Shown here: in pieces, positions 34,001 to 44,486 of the stretch | How positions within the stretch are numbered: the first letter of the stretch is position 1 | How the letters are laid out: each line of letters opens with the position of its first letter | Origin: Strigamia acuminata | Taxonomy: Eukaryota; Arthropoda; Chilopoda; Geophilomorpha; Linotaeniidae | Assembly (NCBI GenBank): GCA_949358305.1 | Contig: OX442315.1 | Span: 37,350,427-37,414,426, forward strand | DNA length: 64,000 bases | Reading direction: 5' to 3' | Notes under the pieces: model-generated | The model's database searches: none | Seen by the model: the letters and a program-made list of their open reading frames with translations, nothing else | What the model was told of the DNA's origin: nothing | Translations under genes and position numbers: made by a program

Positions 34001-37000
34001 TCGTTTGCAGTATCGAATTTCAGTCCATTTACCATTTCGTATTTTCTTAGTTGTTGCAAAGCGCCCAAATTCAAATGTCCAAAACGATGGTGCCATGTTT
34101 TCGAGTTTAGGCTGATTTTTCCAGTGGCGACGTTTGCAATCTGCAGTGGTTTCGTTCGTACGATGAACATGTCGCCTCGTCGCTCCGCCTTCATGACTGT
34201 TTTTCCCTTCTTGCTGATTGTTGCGGTTTTCTCAGTAAAAAATTACTTCAGCGCCCTGGCTTGTGATGCGTGGTACCGACATCAAATTTCCGCTCAAATC
34301 GGGTGCAAACATGACGTCCTCCAAAACAATTGGTTTGTCGTAATCGTCCATATCGAGGTGTATTTTTCCAAGTCCTTCGCTTTTTACGTACGTCTTGGAA
34401 GCGGTTCGAATTGTTCCCTTCATCGTTTCATTTAGACTGGAAAACATTTCGCGATTTTTGCACATGTGGCGCGATGCGCCGCTGTCAAGACACCATTCGA
34501 TATTATTTATTGCATGATTACTTTGGTATGCGACGGCATAATTTGCTAATTCGGGTTGATCAATTGTTGTTGCGATTGTTACGTCACGTTCAGTCGGCGT
34601 CACTTTTTCGTCGCGTTCAGTCGGCATTACATTTTCGTCTACGATTTGATACGTTGATACGACGGTCGCGGTAAGTGCTACGGCGTCGACCGTCTTGTCA
34701 GTGTTGTTCGATTTGCCTGCGTGGCCTGGCCTCTTCCTACGGCAGTCTTTTGCCAAATGTCCCACCAAACCGCATTTATTACATTTTCCTTTAAATTTAA
34801 ATGGATGGTTGTTGTTTTTGGCAAAAGTTTTGGCGGCCAAAGCATTTTGCGGCGCCTTTTCGTTTTTACGTAAGTCCTCGTCTTCTTGCAGCAATTTAAT
34901 TTTTACTGCGGCGAGGTCGGGTAACGTTTCTCTCATTTTAATTGATGAGCGGAACAATGCGAACGTGTCGGGAAGCGTGTCCATTAGCAAAATCACCAAC
35001 AAATCATCGTCGAGCGTACTACCGGTCTGTTTTAAATTCTGTGCTGTTTCATCGAAATTGTTCAAATGAGCATTCATCGTCTCGTCGTCGGATTTTCTCA
35101 TGTTGATTAACTTTTTGAACAAAAACATTTTTCGGTGCGGGCCCTTCGGTTGAAAGAATGCTTCCAACTTGTCCCAAGCCTCGGCGGACGTTGTGGCTGA
35201 GCTGATGGCGCCTTGGTGCGTGCGGTTTATGCCCAATCCAATGGTTGCGAGAGCGATTTCGTCTTTCTCTAGCCATTCGTTCACTGCCGTGGTATTTGGG
35301 GCTTCCTCCGTGGCCTCCGGTTTGACTGTACGTTTGCACACGTACGCCCAAAGTTTGTTGCAAATTAACACGTTTTTCATCTCAGTTTTCCAAGATTCAT
35401 AATTGTCCTCACCGAGTTTTTCTACTTTAAAACCTCGAACAGATTCCATTTTTCGTTTTTCAAAAGTTCAAAAATATTTGCCTGGCACTGAATTGCGTTT
35501 TGTGGTTACACGGCTTGATGTGGCTTGATGCACTTTCTCGGCTCGGGTGTACACGTGGTCGCTCGTTCACGGCTTGACTTTTCGATTTTTGATGTATTTT
35601 TGCGATTTTTCGGGAAAAATGTTCGTAACTCACTGTTGCGTAGTGTATGCAGGTGTTGGACCCATAACCTGATGGTGGATGAGTTAGATTTATGTAGATA
35701 TATATATTTTAGGTCGCAGAGCAACTTGTGCTGCGACTAGCGTTTATTCTAGTAGGACAGGAAGTGAAGGGTGAAGGGGAAAGGGAGTGACCAGTGGGTG
35801 GTCCAATACAAAACATCATGCCGAGATGACGTATAAAACATTCCAACAACAAGAAAGGGTGATTCAAAAAATTTATACATTGTTCAATTAAATATATATT
35901 ACTTTTTAGTTGTGCGTAGTGTTGTTTAATTAACGTTCCCTGTACAGTTTTTTCCGCTCTTTCGTTTGGTGTTTAGTTTTTGACGATCCGAACTTACTTT
36001 CTCGAATATTTGCGTTTTCAATCAATTTTTATCCTCATTCGCCAAGCTGGATTGCCCTAGTCTTTCCTGAATTTCAGATTACTTGGTACTTTTATGGATT
36101 TCTTCAGCAGTACCAGTAGAAGTTCACAGTACTCTTCAAAAAGTAACACATCTAGTGGTAGTGATACCACCCTTTTTGGTACCATACCACTTTAGGAAAG
36201 ATCTCGCAAAATGTAGCAAAATCTTGCAAAATCCTGCAAAATCCTGCAAAATCTCACACGATCTCATACTGGTACATCTTAAAAAAACCACAAAAGTACA
36301 TCTTAAGACACCCACAAAAAAACATCTTAAGAAACCCACAAATGTACGCTGAAGTGAATCAAAAAATACCACAAAATCTGAAATTCAGGAATAACTAGTG
36401 CAATTAAACTTGGCGAATTGGGACAAAAATTTATTAAAATCGCAAATGTCTCGAGAATGAAAGCTCGGATCATCAAAAACTAAACGCCAAACGTTAATTA
36501 AACAACACTGCTCACAACTAATGATTAATGTATATTTAATTGCACAGTGTATACATTTTTTGAGACACCCTGTATTGTCGGACAGTTTTATTTGGGTCGC
36601 CCGGTATTTAGCTTGTTGGAATAACAAACATTCCCACTTTACATTGATATGTGATGATCAGGAAATCGTTGCAACTGCAAAACGGTAAGAAAAATATTTT
36701 GACCAAAGATTTGTTTGCTCCAAAACATGAAATTTATGTTATTTTGTTATTTGAGTACAGTCGAAACTCTTTATAACGAATCGCGATATAACGAATTATC
36801 GATATAACGAATACTTAAAATTGGCCGGTTTGGTTAGCTGGCCATAGAACACCATGTTAAAAAAATTTCGATATCTCGTTATAACGAATCGATTTTTCGG
36901 GTCCCTTGCGATTCGTTATAAAGAGTTTCGACTGCATATCAATCCCCATTGTTTCTGAATAGGTCGTCGCAGGAAAAAGGCGTCCTGCAACTCCAGGGAC

Positions 37001-37418
37001 CCCCAAATTTCCCCCCAAAAAAAGATTTTCTAAAAAATTAATTTTGAAAAATTATTATCAATTACGGCCCTGAAAAAAGTTGTGAGAATTAAAGTCAAAC
37101 TGCATCTAGAGGCCTCAAGTGTACATTTATGATAGCCGTTGCATTTAAATACGTACCAACTGATTATTCTGAAGAACATTCTCCTTATTCAAAGTTTCAA
37201 ACTCTCTGAAAATAATTCAAATCATCACAGTTAATTCTCAGCAGAATACCAAACGCTAATATTTACATTAATTCTGGATGAAAGTGGTGTATGAGAGCAC
37301 AAAATGCAAGTCCATCTCTCCACGATGAGCTCATGTTGTCTATGCTGACATCCTTGTATCCATCAGTAATCCGTCGACACCAAACTTCCAGTGCTTTCAT
37401 CCCTCTCTTCTCTCCCAT
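25058..37418 (-). CDS. MICALL: MICAL-like protein (CH-LIM-NPF-bMERB), Rab/EHD effector
   Basis: Exons read from high to low: 37267-37418, 37157-37205, 30344-30488, 30201-30283, 26867-29073, 26681-26801, 25606-25788, 25360-25524, 25058-25269. The start [16 protein letters not shown] opens a CH domain ([52 protein letters not shown]). The LIM domain has [17 protein letters not shown] and CASC. A long Pro/Ser-rich middle follows, with three NPF motifs beside acidic stretches and Pro-rich APPPPPP runs. The bMERB helices start [15 protein letters not shown], and a Lys-rich tail ends the protein. MICALL proteins bind EHD through NPF and Rab8/10/13/35-type GTPases through bMERB in endocytic recycling. 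No FAD monooxygenase domain, so this is MICAL-like and not MICAL. The phase between 30201 and 29073 is off by one base, so a small exon is probably missing between them. Confidence 0.9.
26125..26341. mobile_element. Inverted-repeat MITE, family A copy 4 (short)
   Basis: Ends TATACTCTTGTT... with a CAAGAGTATA inverted mate, then CTTCTCCCATTGGCC on both sides. The core retains TACTACCACTAGGATAAGTAG of the family but most of the interior is deleted (217 bp). It lies in a MICAL-like intron. Confidence 0.7.
26459..26653. mobile_element. pogo/Tigger-type MITE
   Basis: Ends CAGTAGAGCGTCGATAATCCG and CGGATAATCGAAGTTCTACTG, each flanked by TA. This CAGTAGAAC...GATTATCCG end type is characteristic of Tigger/pogo elements. 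195 bp, intronic in the MICAL-like gene. Confidence 0.75.
29074..30200 (-). other. MICAL-like intron, probably hides one small exon
   Basis: The flanking exons end in phase 0 and begin needing one base. An exon of length 3n+1 (or a different boundary) is required. I could not identify it by eye in this AT-rich stretch. Confidence 0.45.
31074..31252 (-). repeat. 3' LTR of Copia element 2
   Basis: 179 bp, identical by reading to 35670-35848, preceded by ACAAG on the plus strand. Confidence 0.95.
31300..34194 (-). CDS. Copia element 2 integrase, reverse transcriptase, RNase H
   Basis: 964 residues. Integrase zinc site ([16 protein letters not shown]), catalytic core ([27 protein letters not shown]), RT ([25 protein letters not shown]) and RNase H ([21 protein letters not shown]). 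The RT fingers spacer is complete here, unlike element 1. The first ATG in the frame is internal to the polyprotein. All catalytic motifs look intact, so only the upstream frame break separates this copy from a full-length ORF. Confidence 0.92.
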   Translation of the reverse strand: MKAERRGDMFIVRTKPLQIANVATGKISLNSKTWHHRFGHLNLGALQQLRKYEMVNGLKFDTANETFDCEICAKGKIHRSSHPSSSTRADDVLDLIHSDICGPMPTTSLGGAKYFATFIDDKSRYTEVAILKERGEIFRAFQNFKRRVELETGRKIKKIRSDNAKEYVSATFTKFLEEEGIRRQLSVEYTPKQNGVSERMNRTLCEMARCMMIESNLPPPLWAEIIDSAVFIRNRCPTKSLENQTPFEVWHGKKPFIGFLRRLGSKAIVLQQGPGKGKFEAKGTELTLIGYSAESKAYKLYDAARRRVVKSCHVKIFESTDAISNNGEKSFADPFFIFPSFDEPESPPPDAITARNNDNEVETEGEIDVDEADAQIPIENQPAETKRGPGRPKLVRTGKPGRPSKQYNLIRTHDIEPANENQETAFDPNEDHANFVCGSLPSDPITVEEAMSRDDRNEWREAMQNEIDALKEMGTWILVDKPKNRKVIFSRWVFRIKRDKQGNIDRYKGRLVAKGFMQKEGVDFNETYAPVVRYNSIRTLIAYAVEKGWLIHQMDVVAAYIQGELDEEIFMRQPDGFIEEGQEEKVCLLKKSLYGLKQAGRNWHKKLSRHLRKKMKLNRSNKDPCVFYRLEDGKSVIIAVYVDDLIVITENTETMNKVKSDLSEKFRMTDIGSLKYCLGIEVNQNEKDHTVQITQTKYIDEILERFNMTNCNTVSTPIDPALKLTKEMSPKTNEEKEKMKNVPYRELIGALIYLSNSTRPDLAFAVSSLSRFCANPGETHWKAAKRVLSYLKGTRKLGITYEKTEENLYGFADADWGGDIDDRRSTTGYVFILAGSPISWASKKQHTVALSTMEAEYMAVSEAAKELLHLRGLLIELGCQTMQQEATDVFCDNQAAICFSQDHSSYHNSKHIDMRFHFAKEVVEDKKMSLHYLPTTQMAADVFTKGLYRPKHEDCLKMLNLFLS
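34232..35449 (-). CDS. Copia element 2 Gag and protease part (frame broken from Pol)
   Basis: 405 residues from ATG 35449: UBN2-type Gag ([17 protein letters not shown]), CCHC knuckle ([14 protein letters not shown]) and aspartic protease ([12 protein letters not shown]). The frame ends at a TGA at 34232 right after a run of six A/T bases (34237-34242). Copia family members normally encode one continuous Gag-Pol ORF, so the break is a one-base length change in this homopolymer. Either the copy is mutated or the run was miscalled. Confidence 0.9.
   Translation of the reverse strand: MESVRGFKVEKLGEDNYESWKTEMKNVLICNKLWAYVCKRTVKPEATEEAPNTTAVNEWLEKDEIALATIGLGINRTHQGAISSATTSAEAWDKLEAFFQPKGPHRKMFLFKKLINMRKSDDETMNAHLNNFDETAQNLKQTGSTLDDDLLVILLMDTLPDTFALFRSSIKMRETLPDLAAVKIKLLQEDEDLRKNEKAPQNALAAKTFAKNNNHPFKFKGKCNKCGLVGHLAKDCRRKRPGHAGKSNNTDKTVDAVALTATVVSTYQIVDENVMPTERDEKVTPTERDVTIATTIDQPELANYAVAYQSNHAINNIEWCLDSGASRHMCKNREMFSSLNETMKGTIRTASKTYVKSEGLGKIHLDMDDYDKPIVLEDVMFAPDLSGNLMSVPRITSQGAEVIFY
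35670..35848 (-). repeat. 5' LTR of Copia element 2
   Basis: 179 bp, TG...CA in plus-strand reading, followed by the target copy ACAAG (35849-35853). Confidence 0.95.
36758..36934. mobile_element. Tigger-like MITE (same ends as the 47.7 kb element)
   Basis: Ends CAGTCGAAACTCTTTATAAC and GTTATAAAGAGTTTCGACTG with internal CGATATAACGAAT repeats, 177 bp, TA on the left. It shares the GGCCATAGAACA block with the larger element at 47723-49104. Confidence 0.85.
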
Positions 37419-40400
37419 GCTTAGTCAGTTTATTTACAAAATAAAAACCTGCAAATAATTTAATTGATTTCATTACATCCATTGAGAATTTGTAGCGTTT
37501 TAAACTTCACACAAAACAGAAATAGGCACATTGAAAGTATCTGTTTTTGTAGTTTTTAATATTTCTACAAACATTTTAACATTTCTACAACAGCCATAAA
37601 CCATCATTCAAAGTTTCCAATCAACATTAACCAACAACTTTTCAGCCCAACTATTTTAAGTGCAAAATTTTTACTGTTTTCTGTTTCACCGTGAGCCTTG
37701 CATAGAATTGAGATTGAAGGGTGAATTGCCTATAATAACCTACATTCAATGACGTGGGGAAAAAATTAATAAATTAATAGCAAACTACAACTTCAATGAC
37801 ACTGATTTAATTTGACGTACAAAGCAGCTTTATTAGAAAAGAAAACAAATCCCATATGTCAGTAAAAATGTGATTAGACTAATAAGTTATCCGGTCCTCT
37901 TCCAGCTTAAGAGCTTAAGTGCTGCACCATCTGGTAATTGGTCATTTCAGACTTGTGCGAGTTTAGCTAGGTTAGCCTTACCACCAGTCTTAACATCAGA
38001 TAGTGTCATTCAAAATGGCTGAAATGTTATACAAAACCATTAACAGCCTCGAAGGGTTTTGAATGACGTGATTTTCAAATTGCTTGAAAATGCCATTGTA
38101 AGCTTATTTCGTAATGTTCGACGTTTTTGACCAGATTAAATTTGCCAGTGATCTAATTCAATGTGACTGAGATGGGATAAGGTTTTTTAAATGAATATTT
38201 CTTCGCAAGCAATTCAAAAGTAAGGAAATCTTGAACCGAGATTACAGAAATTGCTGAGCAACGATTAAAACGACAGGAATCAAGTGCAGAATAGATGTAA
38301 CTAGGCGATTGATGTAAACATCTCAAGGTCCAAAGTAAATGCAACAAAAGTAAACCAAGTTGACCCAAGTTTGAATGAATGCAACTGGCGTGATGGAAAG
38401 AAACTGATCACAACTCCCAAACACTTACAGGGAACTTAAATTGGACCCCTTTCTTCAACCAACAACAGCTGCAATAATAAGGTTGCTGCAATAATTAAAG
38501 ACAAACAAATGGAGTTGAAGGAAAGGAAAATTGAAAGTAGTTCTTGTTTTAACATAACCATTAAATTACAAAACTCTCTCCGAGCAGCCATTTTATGGAA
38601 TTTCACAGTGCACACAGCACTGAAATAGCATTGGATTACACATGTGTGTTGTTTTAAAAAAAAATCCATTTCCTAAACAAATACGGTGCAACTATAGAGG
38701 ATTATTGTAAGCAGGCATTAACATGAGCATTTTACTAAAAGCAGTTTGGAGATAAAGATAAACAAAATCTCTCTCTCATCTGAGCACGAGTAAAAATTAT
38801 CTCTCTTAAAATCATCAGTGAATCAGACCCATTGTTGGCAATATTTGTGTACAAGTTGATTAAGTTTGAGGTAACCCTTGGCCCCAAAATCTGATACATA
38901 TCAATGCATGCCTTGAGAATTGATCTAAATGATGTCATATTAATGTGGAAACTGGGCTGACTTGTGAGTCAATCTAAATAATTATTGTTAAGCTGTGTAA
39001 CAATAACAGCAACTTTGCAAACCAATATCTACCCTAATATCAAGATAACCAAAGATAACAAATGCAATCAATTCAAAATGTTAAAGTAATCAACCAAAAT
39101 GACTATACCGGTATGTAAAAATGTGTGCACAAAAATCAATTTAGTAAATACAATTGTTTACTTTATCACATTACGAAAAACTAACCTGCTAGTTAGATAC
39201 GGAAGTACTGTACATCTAAACACATGATAACCAATTACAAACAAATTAACATTTTAAACCCAAGGATTTGGCCAGAAATTGTCTGACAAATTTAAGACAC
39301 CGTTCCTACGGGAAAAAAAAGGAGATCTGCACGAGGAAAACAAACTGGCCTAAAATAAACCAGTTATTTTCCCATAAAAAAAATTCATTAACAACTGACC
39401 TGTGTAAAAAAGTATTCACAATATAATCGATTCTACCAAGTTCCTTTTCCATCGCTGACAACACTTACGACTTGAGAGCAATAGCAAAATTCATTTCTCA
39501 TACAATCAATCATCAATCATTTTGCCAATCTTATTTATCTTAGTAAAATGTACAATTTTCATGATACTTACGAGGTCTTTCTTTCTTTCTTTCTTTCTTT
39601 TCGGTTTGACAAAAACTTTGGTACATTCAACTCAAAAGAGCAATTGGTGGAGTGTTAAAAATACCCCAAAAAAAGGAGTAGCAGGAAACCATGGTTAATC
39701 ACCAGCAGACTGAACTCATGAACTGTTTTGTGCTATGTCATACAAAAAAACAGCCTGACCTATGATGTGATGTGTGCTTGCCTCACTGCTGGTTCATTCC
39801 ACAATAAGCCTTTGCAAGGTCAATTTCCATATGTAATCCAATTCTGAGATAGATTTTTTTCTTCTTCTTTTTCTCTTACTTCATGTTACGATTATTAACC
39901 ACAAACAAGTTTCTCAGTCACAACTCACAACCTAGAAAATCTCAAATGCACTGAAGTAGACTACTCCTTACGAGTTAATTTAGTGACCACTGTCAAGTCA
40001 TATTTAGGTCGTCATGTGATCAATAACTCAGATTAACCTTCTAGCCTTTAAAAGAAATATTGCAAAAATCCATTCAACCATAAAAACACTTAAAAACTTG
40101 TGAAATTTCCTCGTTTCAACCCAAGCCCAAGGACTCACCATCAACTGCAAAAACAGTAAAGAATTATATAAAATTCAGCTGAATGCCTAATAGAATTTTT
40201 TTAATGGCATCAAGTATCGTCCTGACCGTACTGTAGTAATAAATAAAAACTTCATTTAAGAAAGTATGTTTTTTCAACTAAAATCTGATAAAAATGATAA
40301 AAATGATTTATGATGTTTTGGGGGTCTAGCTGAGGGAGGGGATTCTTTCGTAGGTCTCTAGTAAGCGAGAATAAAACAGGTTTGGAATTTTACACTCTTT

Positions 40401-41708
40401 GAAAGATCAGGACGGAGTCGTCCTGCAGGTAGCCCGGGGCTTGTTTTTGTGGGTTTTTATTAAACTTACAAGTTAGATTTTTACTTATTTTTTCACATGA
40501 TTGAACTCAACTGAAATTTCACCTTGAAATTTAAACAGGATTTGACTCGTTATAAGATGAAGGACCACTTTAAAGTTACAAGTGATTCATTTAATTCCTA
40601 TTCAGACACTGTTAGACACACATAACCAGTCACAAACTTACAACTAGGCTTCATACACATTTTATATTTCTACATAAAACATCTCAGACTTTAATACCAT
40701 CCATGTTGGAAAAAATTTTCTGGTCCTAAACAAAAATTGCACAAAGATTCAAATTTTGCGGAGAAAAACGCGCATTTTAGTTCATGTTACGCACTAAAAT
40801 GCCATTTATGTCACATTTTATGGACTGAAACAACATTTTCATTGTAAATTTAAATTACTTAGAATAATATATAATACATTTTAAAGTTTGAAGTGTTTTG
40901 GAAAGTTTTTTTTTTCTTTATTTATAAAGAAAAAAATATTAAGAGAAATCAGAGCACTCCCATTCAGATGTTTTACATTATTTATCAGAAAATGTTTTCG
41001 TGAATTGTTTAATACTGTAAAATATTCGATTCTTAAATTCAAAAAGTAAAAGATGTTAGAAATTACCAGATAAAAACGCCTGCTCGGTTCCTTTTACGCC
41101 ATCTAAATTCCACAGCTACATCTGAGTTAATGTCAATGTCGAACCGGAAGTTAAACAAAAACACCGCATTTAAAAATTTCATCGATAGTCACAGAGCGAT
41201 ACTAAACTTCAAACTCTTCAAGAAGACAGAAAAAACTTTAATTTGCTTTTTAAATAGATTCTGAACAATTTAAAAATTGAAATTGATTACACCATTTAAA
41301 TTAAAATGAAAAAATAAATAAAAATAAAAAAATGTTTTAATTGTGTCGTCCTATCGTTACCGAACATCAAATTAATTTCAAATGTATAAATATAAATCCA
41401 AACCAAAAATAAAATTAATTATTAATGTAATACAATAAAATTTTAAATATAAAATTTAATTTATTATAAATCCTAAAAAAACATCATATAAATAATAAAT
41501 TTATAAGGTAGAATAGATTCGCACAAAGAAACCCCAGTTACCCGGATATTCTTTCGCTTTGCTGCTGTGATCCAGTCCATTCTGTCACAGATAAAATTCA
41601 GATTATAAAACCAATTTTAACTCATTGCAGTAACTCCAAATAATCAGCATTAATCCTTAACACAATCCATTCGAGTGCGCACAAAGAAAAAAAAACGCAT
41701 TGTCGACA
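37419..41708. other. Upstream of MICAL-like start and of UBC9; no gene recognised
   Basis: AT-rich. The two genes are divergent, so their promoters and any 5' UTR exons of the MICAL-like gene should be in this 4.3 kb. A (CTTT)n tract lies at 39576-39601. ORFs here are short and without domains. Confidence 0.45.
39576..39601. repeat. (CTTT)n microsatellite
   Basis: About six CTTT units. Confidence 0.85.
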
Positions 41709-42440
41709 ATGTCAGGAATCGCAATCGCCAGACTTGCGGAAGAAAGAAAAGCATGGAGGAAGGATCACCCATTTGTAAATATAACCAACATCAATTGACA
41801 TACAATTATTAAATTCTAAGCATCCTAGGGTTTTGTTGCACGCCCGACGAAAAACTCTGACGGAACCCTGAATTTGATGAACTGGGAATGCGCCATACCC
41901 GGCAAAAAAGGAGTAACTAAGAAAAATGAATGAAATTAATTGAATAAATGAAAAAATTGCATAAATTCTCTAAAAATTTTTTGTCTTGTAGACCACGTGG
42001 GACGGCGGATTGTACAAACTGCGAATGGTATTCAAAGATGACTACCCATCCTCGCCGCCAAAATGCAAATTTGAACCGCCATTGTTTCATCCGAACGTCT
42101 ATCCATCGGGGACGGTGTGCTTGTCGCTTTTAGACGACGACAAAGATTGGCGACCGGCCATCACGATCAAACAAGTGATTAAACATCTCCACACTTTTGT
42201 ATGTCGTTAACGTTATTTTTGGTTTATTAGATTCTGCTTGGAGTTCAAGATTTGTTGAACGATCCAAATATCAAAGATCCAGCGCAGGCTGAGGCCTACA
42301 CCATTTATTGGTACCTTAAATGGTTTATTTGATGCTTTGATGTTTTTGCTTGATTTCTTACGTTTTTTTTTAGTCAAAACCGTTTAGAATACGAGAAACG
42401 CGTGCGTGCTCAAGCTAAGCAGATGGCACCGCAGGAATGA
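41709..42440 (+). CDS. UBE2I: SUMO-conjugating enzyme UBC9
   Basis: Five exons: 41709-41774, 41829-41912, 41992-42174, 42231-42310, 42374-42440. Total 480 nt, 159 residues plus stop, against 158 in human UBC9. The start [18 protein letters not shown], the core [18 protein letters not shown], the active-site stretch [15 protein letters not shown] (catalytic Cys codon 42118-42120), [10 protein letters not shown] and the C-terminus [16 protein letters not shown] identify the family with little doubt. It accepts SUMO from the E1 and transfers it to lysines, chiefly in the nucleus. An AATAAA lies at 42652. It is tail-to-tail with RNPS1, with putative poly(A) signals about 80 bp apart. Confidence 0.97.
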
Positions 42441-42919
42441 CGCCCGATTGAAGTTTTCTAAGGATTTTTGTCACGAAAGAGAGAAGAAAAATAATCACAA
42501 AAGGAGAGAAAAACAACCCCTTCTTCTTTATTATTATTGTTTTAAAACTTTGGGGAATCAAGATTCATTCCATACAAACCGATGTTTTAAGTTGTATTCG
42601 ATGGGAGTAAAACATTTAATTTAATTTATACTTTAATTGTGTCAACTCCCATAATAAACTGTCATTTCATTTCGTTTTTTTTTCTAAAATAAAAGAAAGT
42701 AAGAAAATAAAGCAATTAAACTTTTTTTTTGGTTTTGTTTATTTCTATTTTTTATTTCAACTAAAACTAACACAATAAAAAAAAAGAAACTGTAGAGCAC
42801 ATTTCTTTTTTTCTATTTTTCTTTTTTTTTCTTTGTAAAAAAAGAATGGTGAAAATACACAGGTTTGTTTTTATATCATGACATATTGGTCAAAAAAATG
42901 CACGCGAATGCTTGAATTT

Positions 42920-44165
42920 TTAACGTGAGCTAGAGGAACTTGAACGACTGTAACGGCGACGGCGTGCGGGCGATCGGCTACGTGATCTGGAACGTGGAGA
43001 CCGAGATCTGCGTCGTGGAGACCTATATCTTGGCTGAAACCTATGCAAAAACAATTTATTTAATTCACTAGTTCATAATTTCGAGTAAAAGCTAAAATGT
43101 TGACCTTCTTCGATCTCTAAAACGAGGTGGTGTTCGTCGCCACGGTCCTCCTTGCATCGGCCTTCGCATAGGAGGACTGCGTCTAATTGGGCCTGGCCTC
43201 GGTTTCGGCAAAAGTACTGGTGCAGCTGTCACTTCTTGCCCATCGAGTTGACCTAATTGATCATTTTGATTGAATAAATACAATGTTTGCAAAGTGCAAA
43301 GTGTGCAATACCTCCATCCATGTGTTTCATCGCTTTGTCGGCATCGTCGGCAGCCTCGTACTCGACATAGGCGAAACCACGTGACAGGTGCGTGTGGGTT
43401 CTTTCGGGAGGCATTTCCACGCTTCGCACTGGCCCGAAGGCCGAAAAGATCTCCAGAATGTGTTCGCGGTTCACGTTGCGGGTCAAACGACCGATGTGGA
43501 TTTTCGTGGGGCGTGGTGTCGGACTTCGTTTGCGTCGTTTTGGAGACGCAGATCTAAGAAGATCGAAAAATCAAAAGAAAAAAAATCAAATTTTTGCGCC
43601 AAAATTGCAAATAAAAGAAAGCACAAATTTAATACCTGGATCTGTCTTTAGCTGCTTTGGCTTTTGCATTAGCGTCGTTGCTTTTGCTTCTACTGCGTGA
43701 TGACGACGATGAACTGGAACTGGACGAGCGTGAACTTCCACTTGAGGATGAACTGCTACCACTTCCCGAACTGCTGCTGCTTCCAGACGATGATCGAGAA
43801 CTGTTAAAAAATGTTAAAAAATTAAAAAAAACTTTTTCATATTGTATTTTGTATTTGTATACAAAACTTAGCATTGATATTTACCTGCCGCTGCTGCTGC
43901 TTCTGCTTGTTGATGATGCATTTCTTTTTTTTTTCTCTTTGTTTTTCTCGCGCGCCCTTCCTCTTTCCTTTTTGGCGGATGGCGGTTTCTTCGCGGTAAC
44001 TGCCGTTGTCCTGGTGCCGCTACGACTGCGACTATTGCTTCGACTACGAGCCCTAACCATCAAATACGAGCAATTTTCAATTAAAATTTCTTTTTAATAT
44101 TTAGACCGACATTTCTTGATGATTACAGACAGTATTCTGAACGGATGTTTCAAGATTACTTACAT
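42920..44165 (-). CDS. RNPS1: RNPS1, RNA-binding SR-like splicing/EJC factor
   Basis: Exons on the minus strand: 44164-44165 (plus 5' UTR), 43885-44052, 43636-43800, 43312-43553, 43105-43252, 42920-43040. Total 282 codons, 281 residues. An RS/poly-Ser N-terminus is followed by an RRM (KIHIGRLTRNVNREHIL, RGFAYVEYEAADDADK, KHMDGGQLDGQEV) and an Arg/Pro/Ser-rich C-terminus ending SRSSSSSSR. This order is that of RNPS1, an ASAP/EJC component acting in splicing and nonsense-mediated decay. With the splice chosen, ATG is split by an intron: AT at 44165-44164 and G at 44052. The alternative is an ATG at 44060 in the same frame (MVRARSRSNS). Confidence 0.93.
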
Positions 44166-44486
44166 GATGAATACAAACCGCCTTCTACCAAACTAAAATG
44201 GCAGCCGATTGATTCAACAACAACATACACGGACAACCAATCGGGTGTCCCGACACATCCCGACCAATGAGTAGACAGATTACGTCTTTACGTTGTATTT
44301 ATTGGTAGTTTTATAATCTGCCGCCAGAGTCAAAACGGATTAATAACGTCAATCGTGATTCACATCTTCACAAAAGAGCATTTGTGTTGTTGTTATCATT
44401 ATCCATCATTATTCATTTCCTTTCCGCACAAAATTAGATATTACCATCGCTGCATTTCGTGGCATTTGTATTTGCTGATCGATCAA
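44166..44486. promoter_or_regulatory. Divergent promoter between RNPS1 and SLC25A17
   Basis: About 320 bp separate the two start codons. It contains CCAAT at 44236 and 44263 and the reverse form ATTGG at 44301, a spacing typical of NF-Y-driven bidirectional housekeeping promoters. No TATA box is evident. Transcription start sites are not known. Confidence 0.6.

Larger units (their letters stand above)
31074..35848 (-). mobile_element. Full-length Copia LTR retrotransposon (element 2)
   Basis: Two 179-bp LTRs (31074-31252 and 35670-35848) read identical, flanked by the 5-bp target duplication ACAAG. On the minus strand the base after the 5' LTR begins GGTTATGGGTCC, matching the initiator tRNA-Met half used by copia. 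The purine tract GATGAGAAGGAG precedes the 3' LTR. It is inserted in the MICAL-like intron in sense with the host gene and inside an older inverted-repeat arm. It is only distantly similar to element 1 (different LTRs and Gag). Confidence 0.95.
31035..36606. mobile_element. Older palindromic (foldback) DNA element split by Copia element 2
   Basis: The right arm (36383-36606) read in reverse (TACCGGGCGACCC, AAATAAAACTG, CCGACAATACA, GGGTGTCTCAAAAAA) matches a left arm that begins at 31035-31073 and resumes at 35854-36078 after the Copia insertion. Arms exceed 220 bp and the inner ends share CCTGAATTTCAG / CTGAAATTCAGG. The loop (36080-36380) holds short tandem repeats (AAAATCCTGC, ACATCTTAAGA). 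No transposase was recognised. AGGGTGTCTCAAAAA resembles some mariner ends, but that assignment is weak. Confidence 0.75.

Noticed and set aside
43657-44097. Leu/Asp-rich plus-strand ORF of 146 codons
   Set aside because: Antisense shadow of the RNPS1 Ser/Arg-rich exons, including intron sequence.
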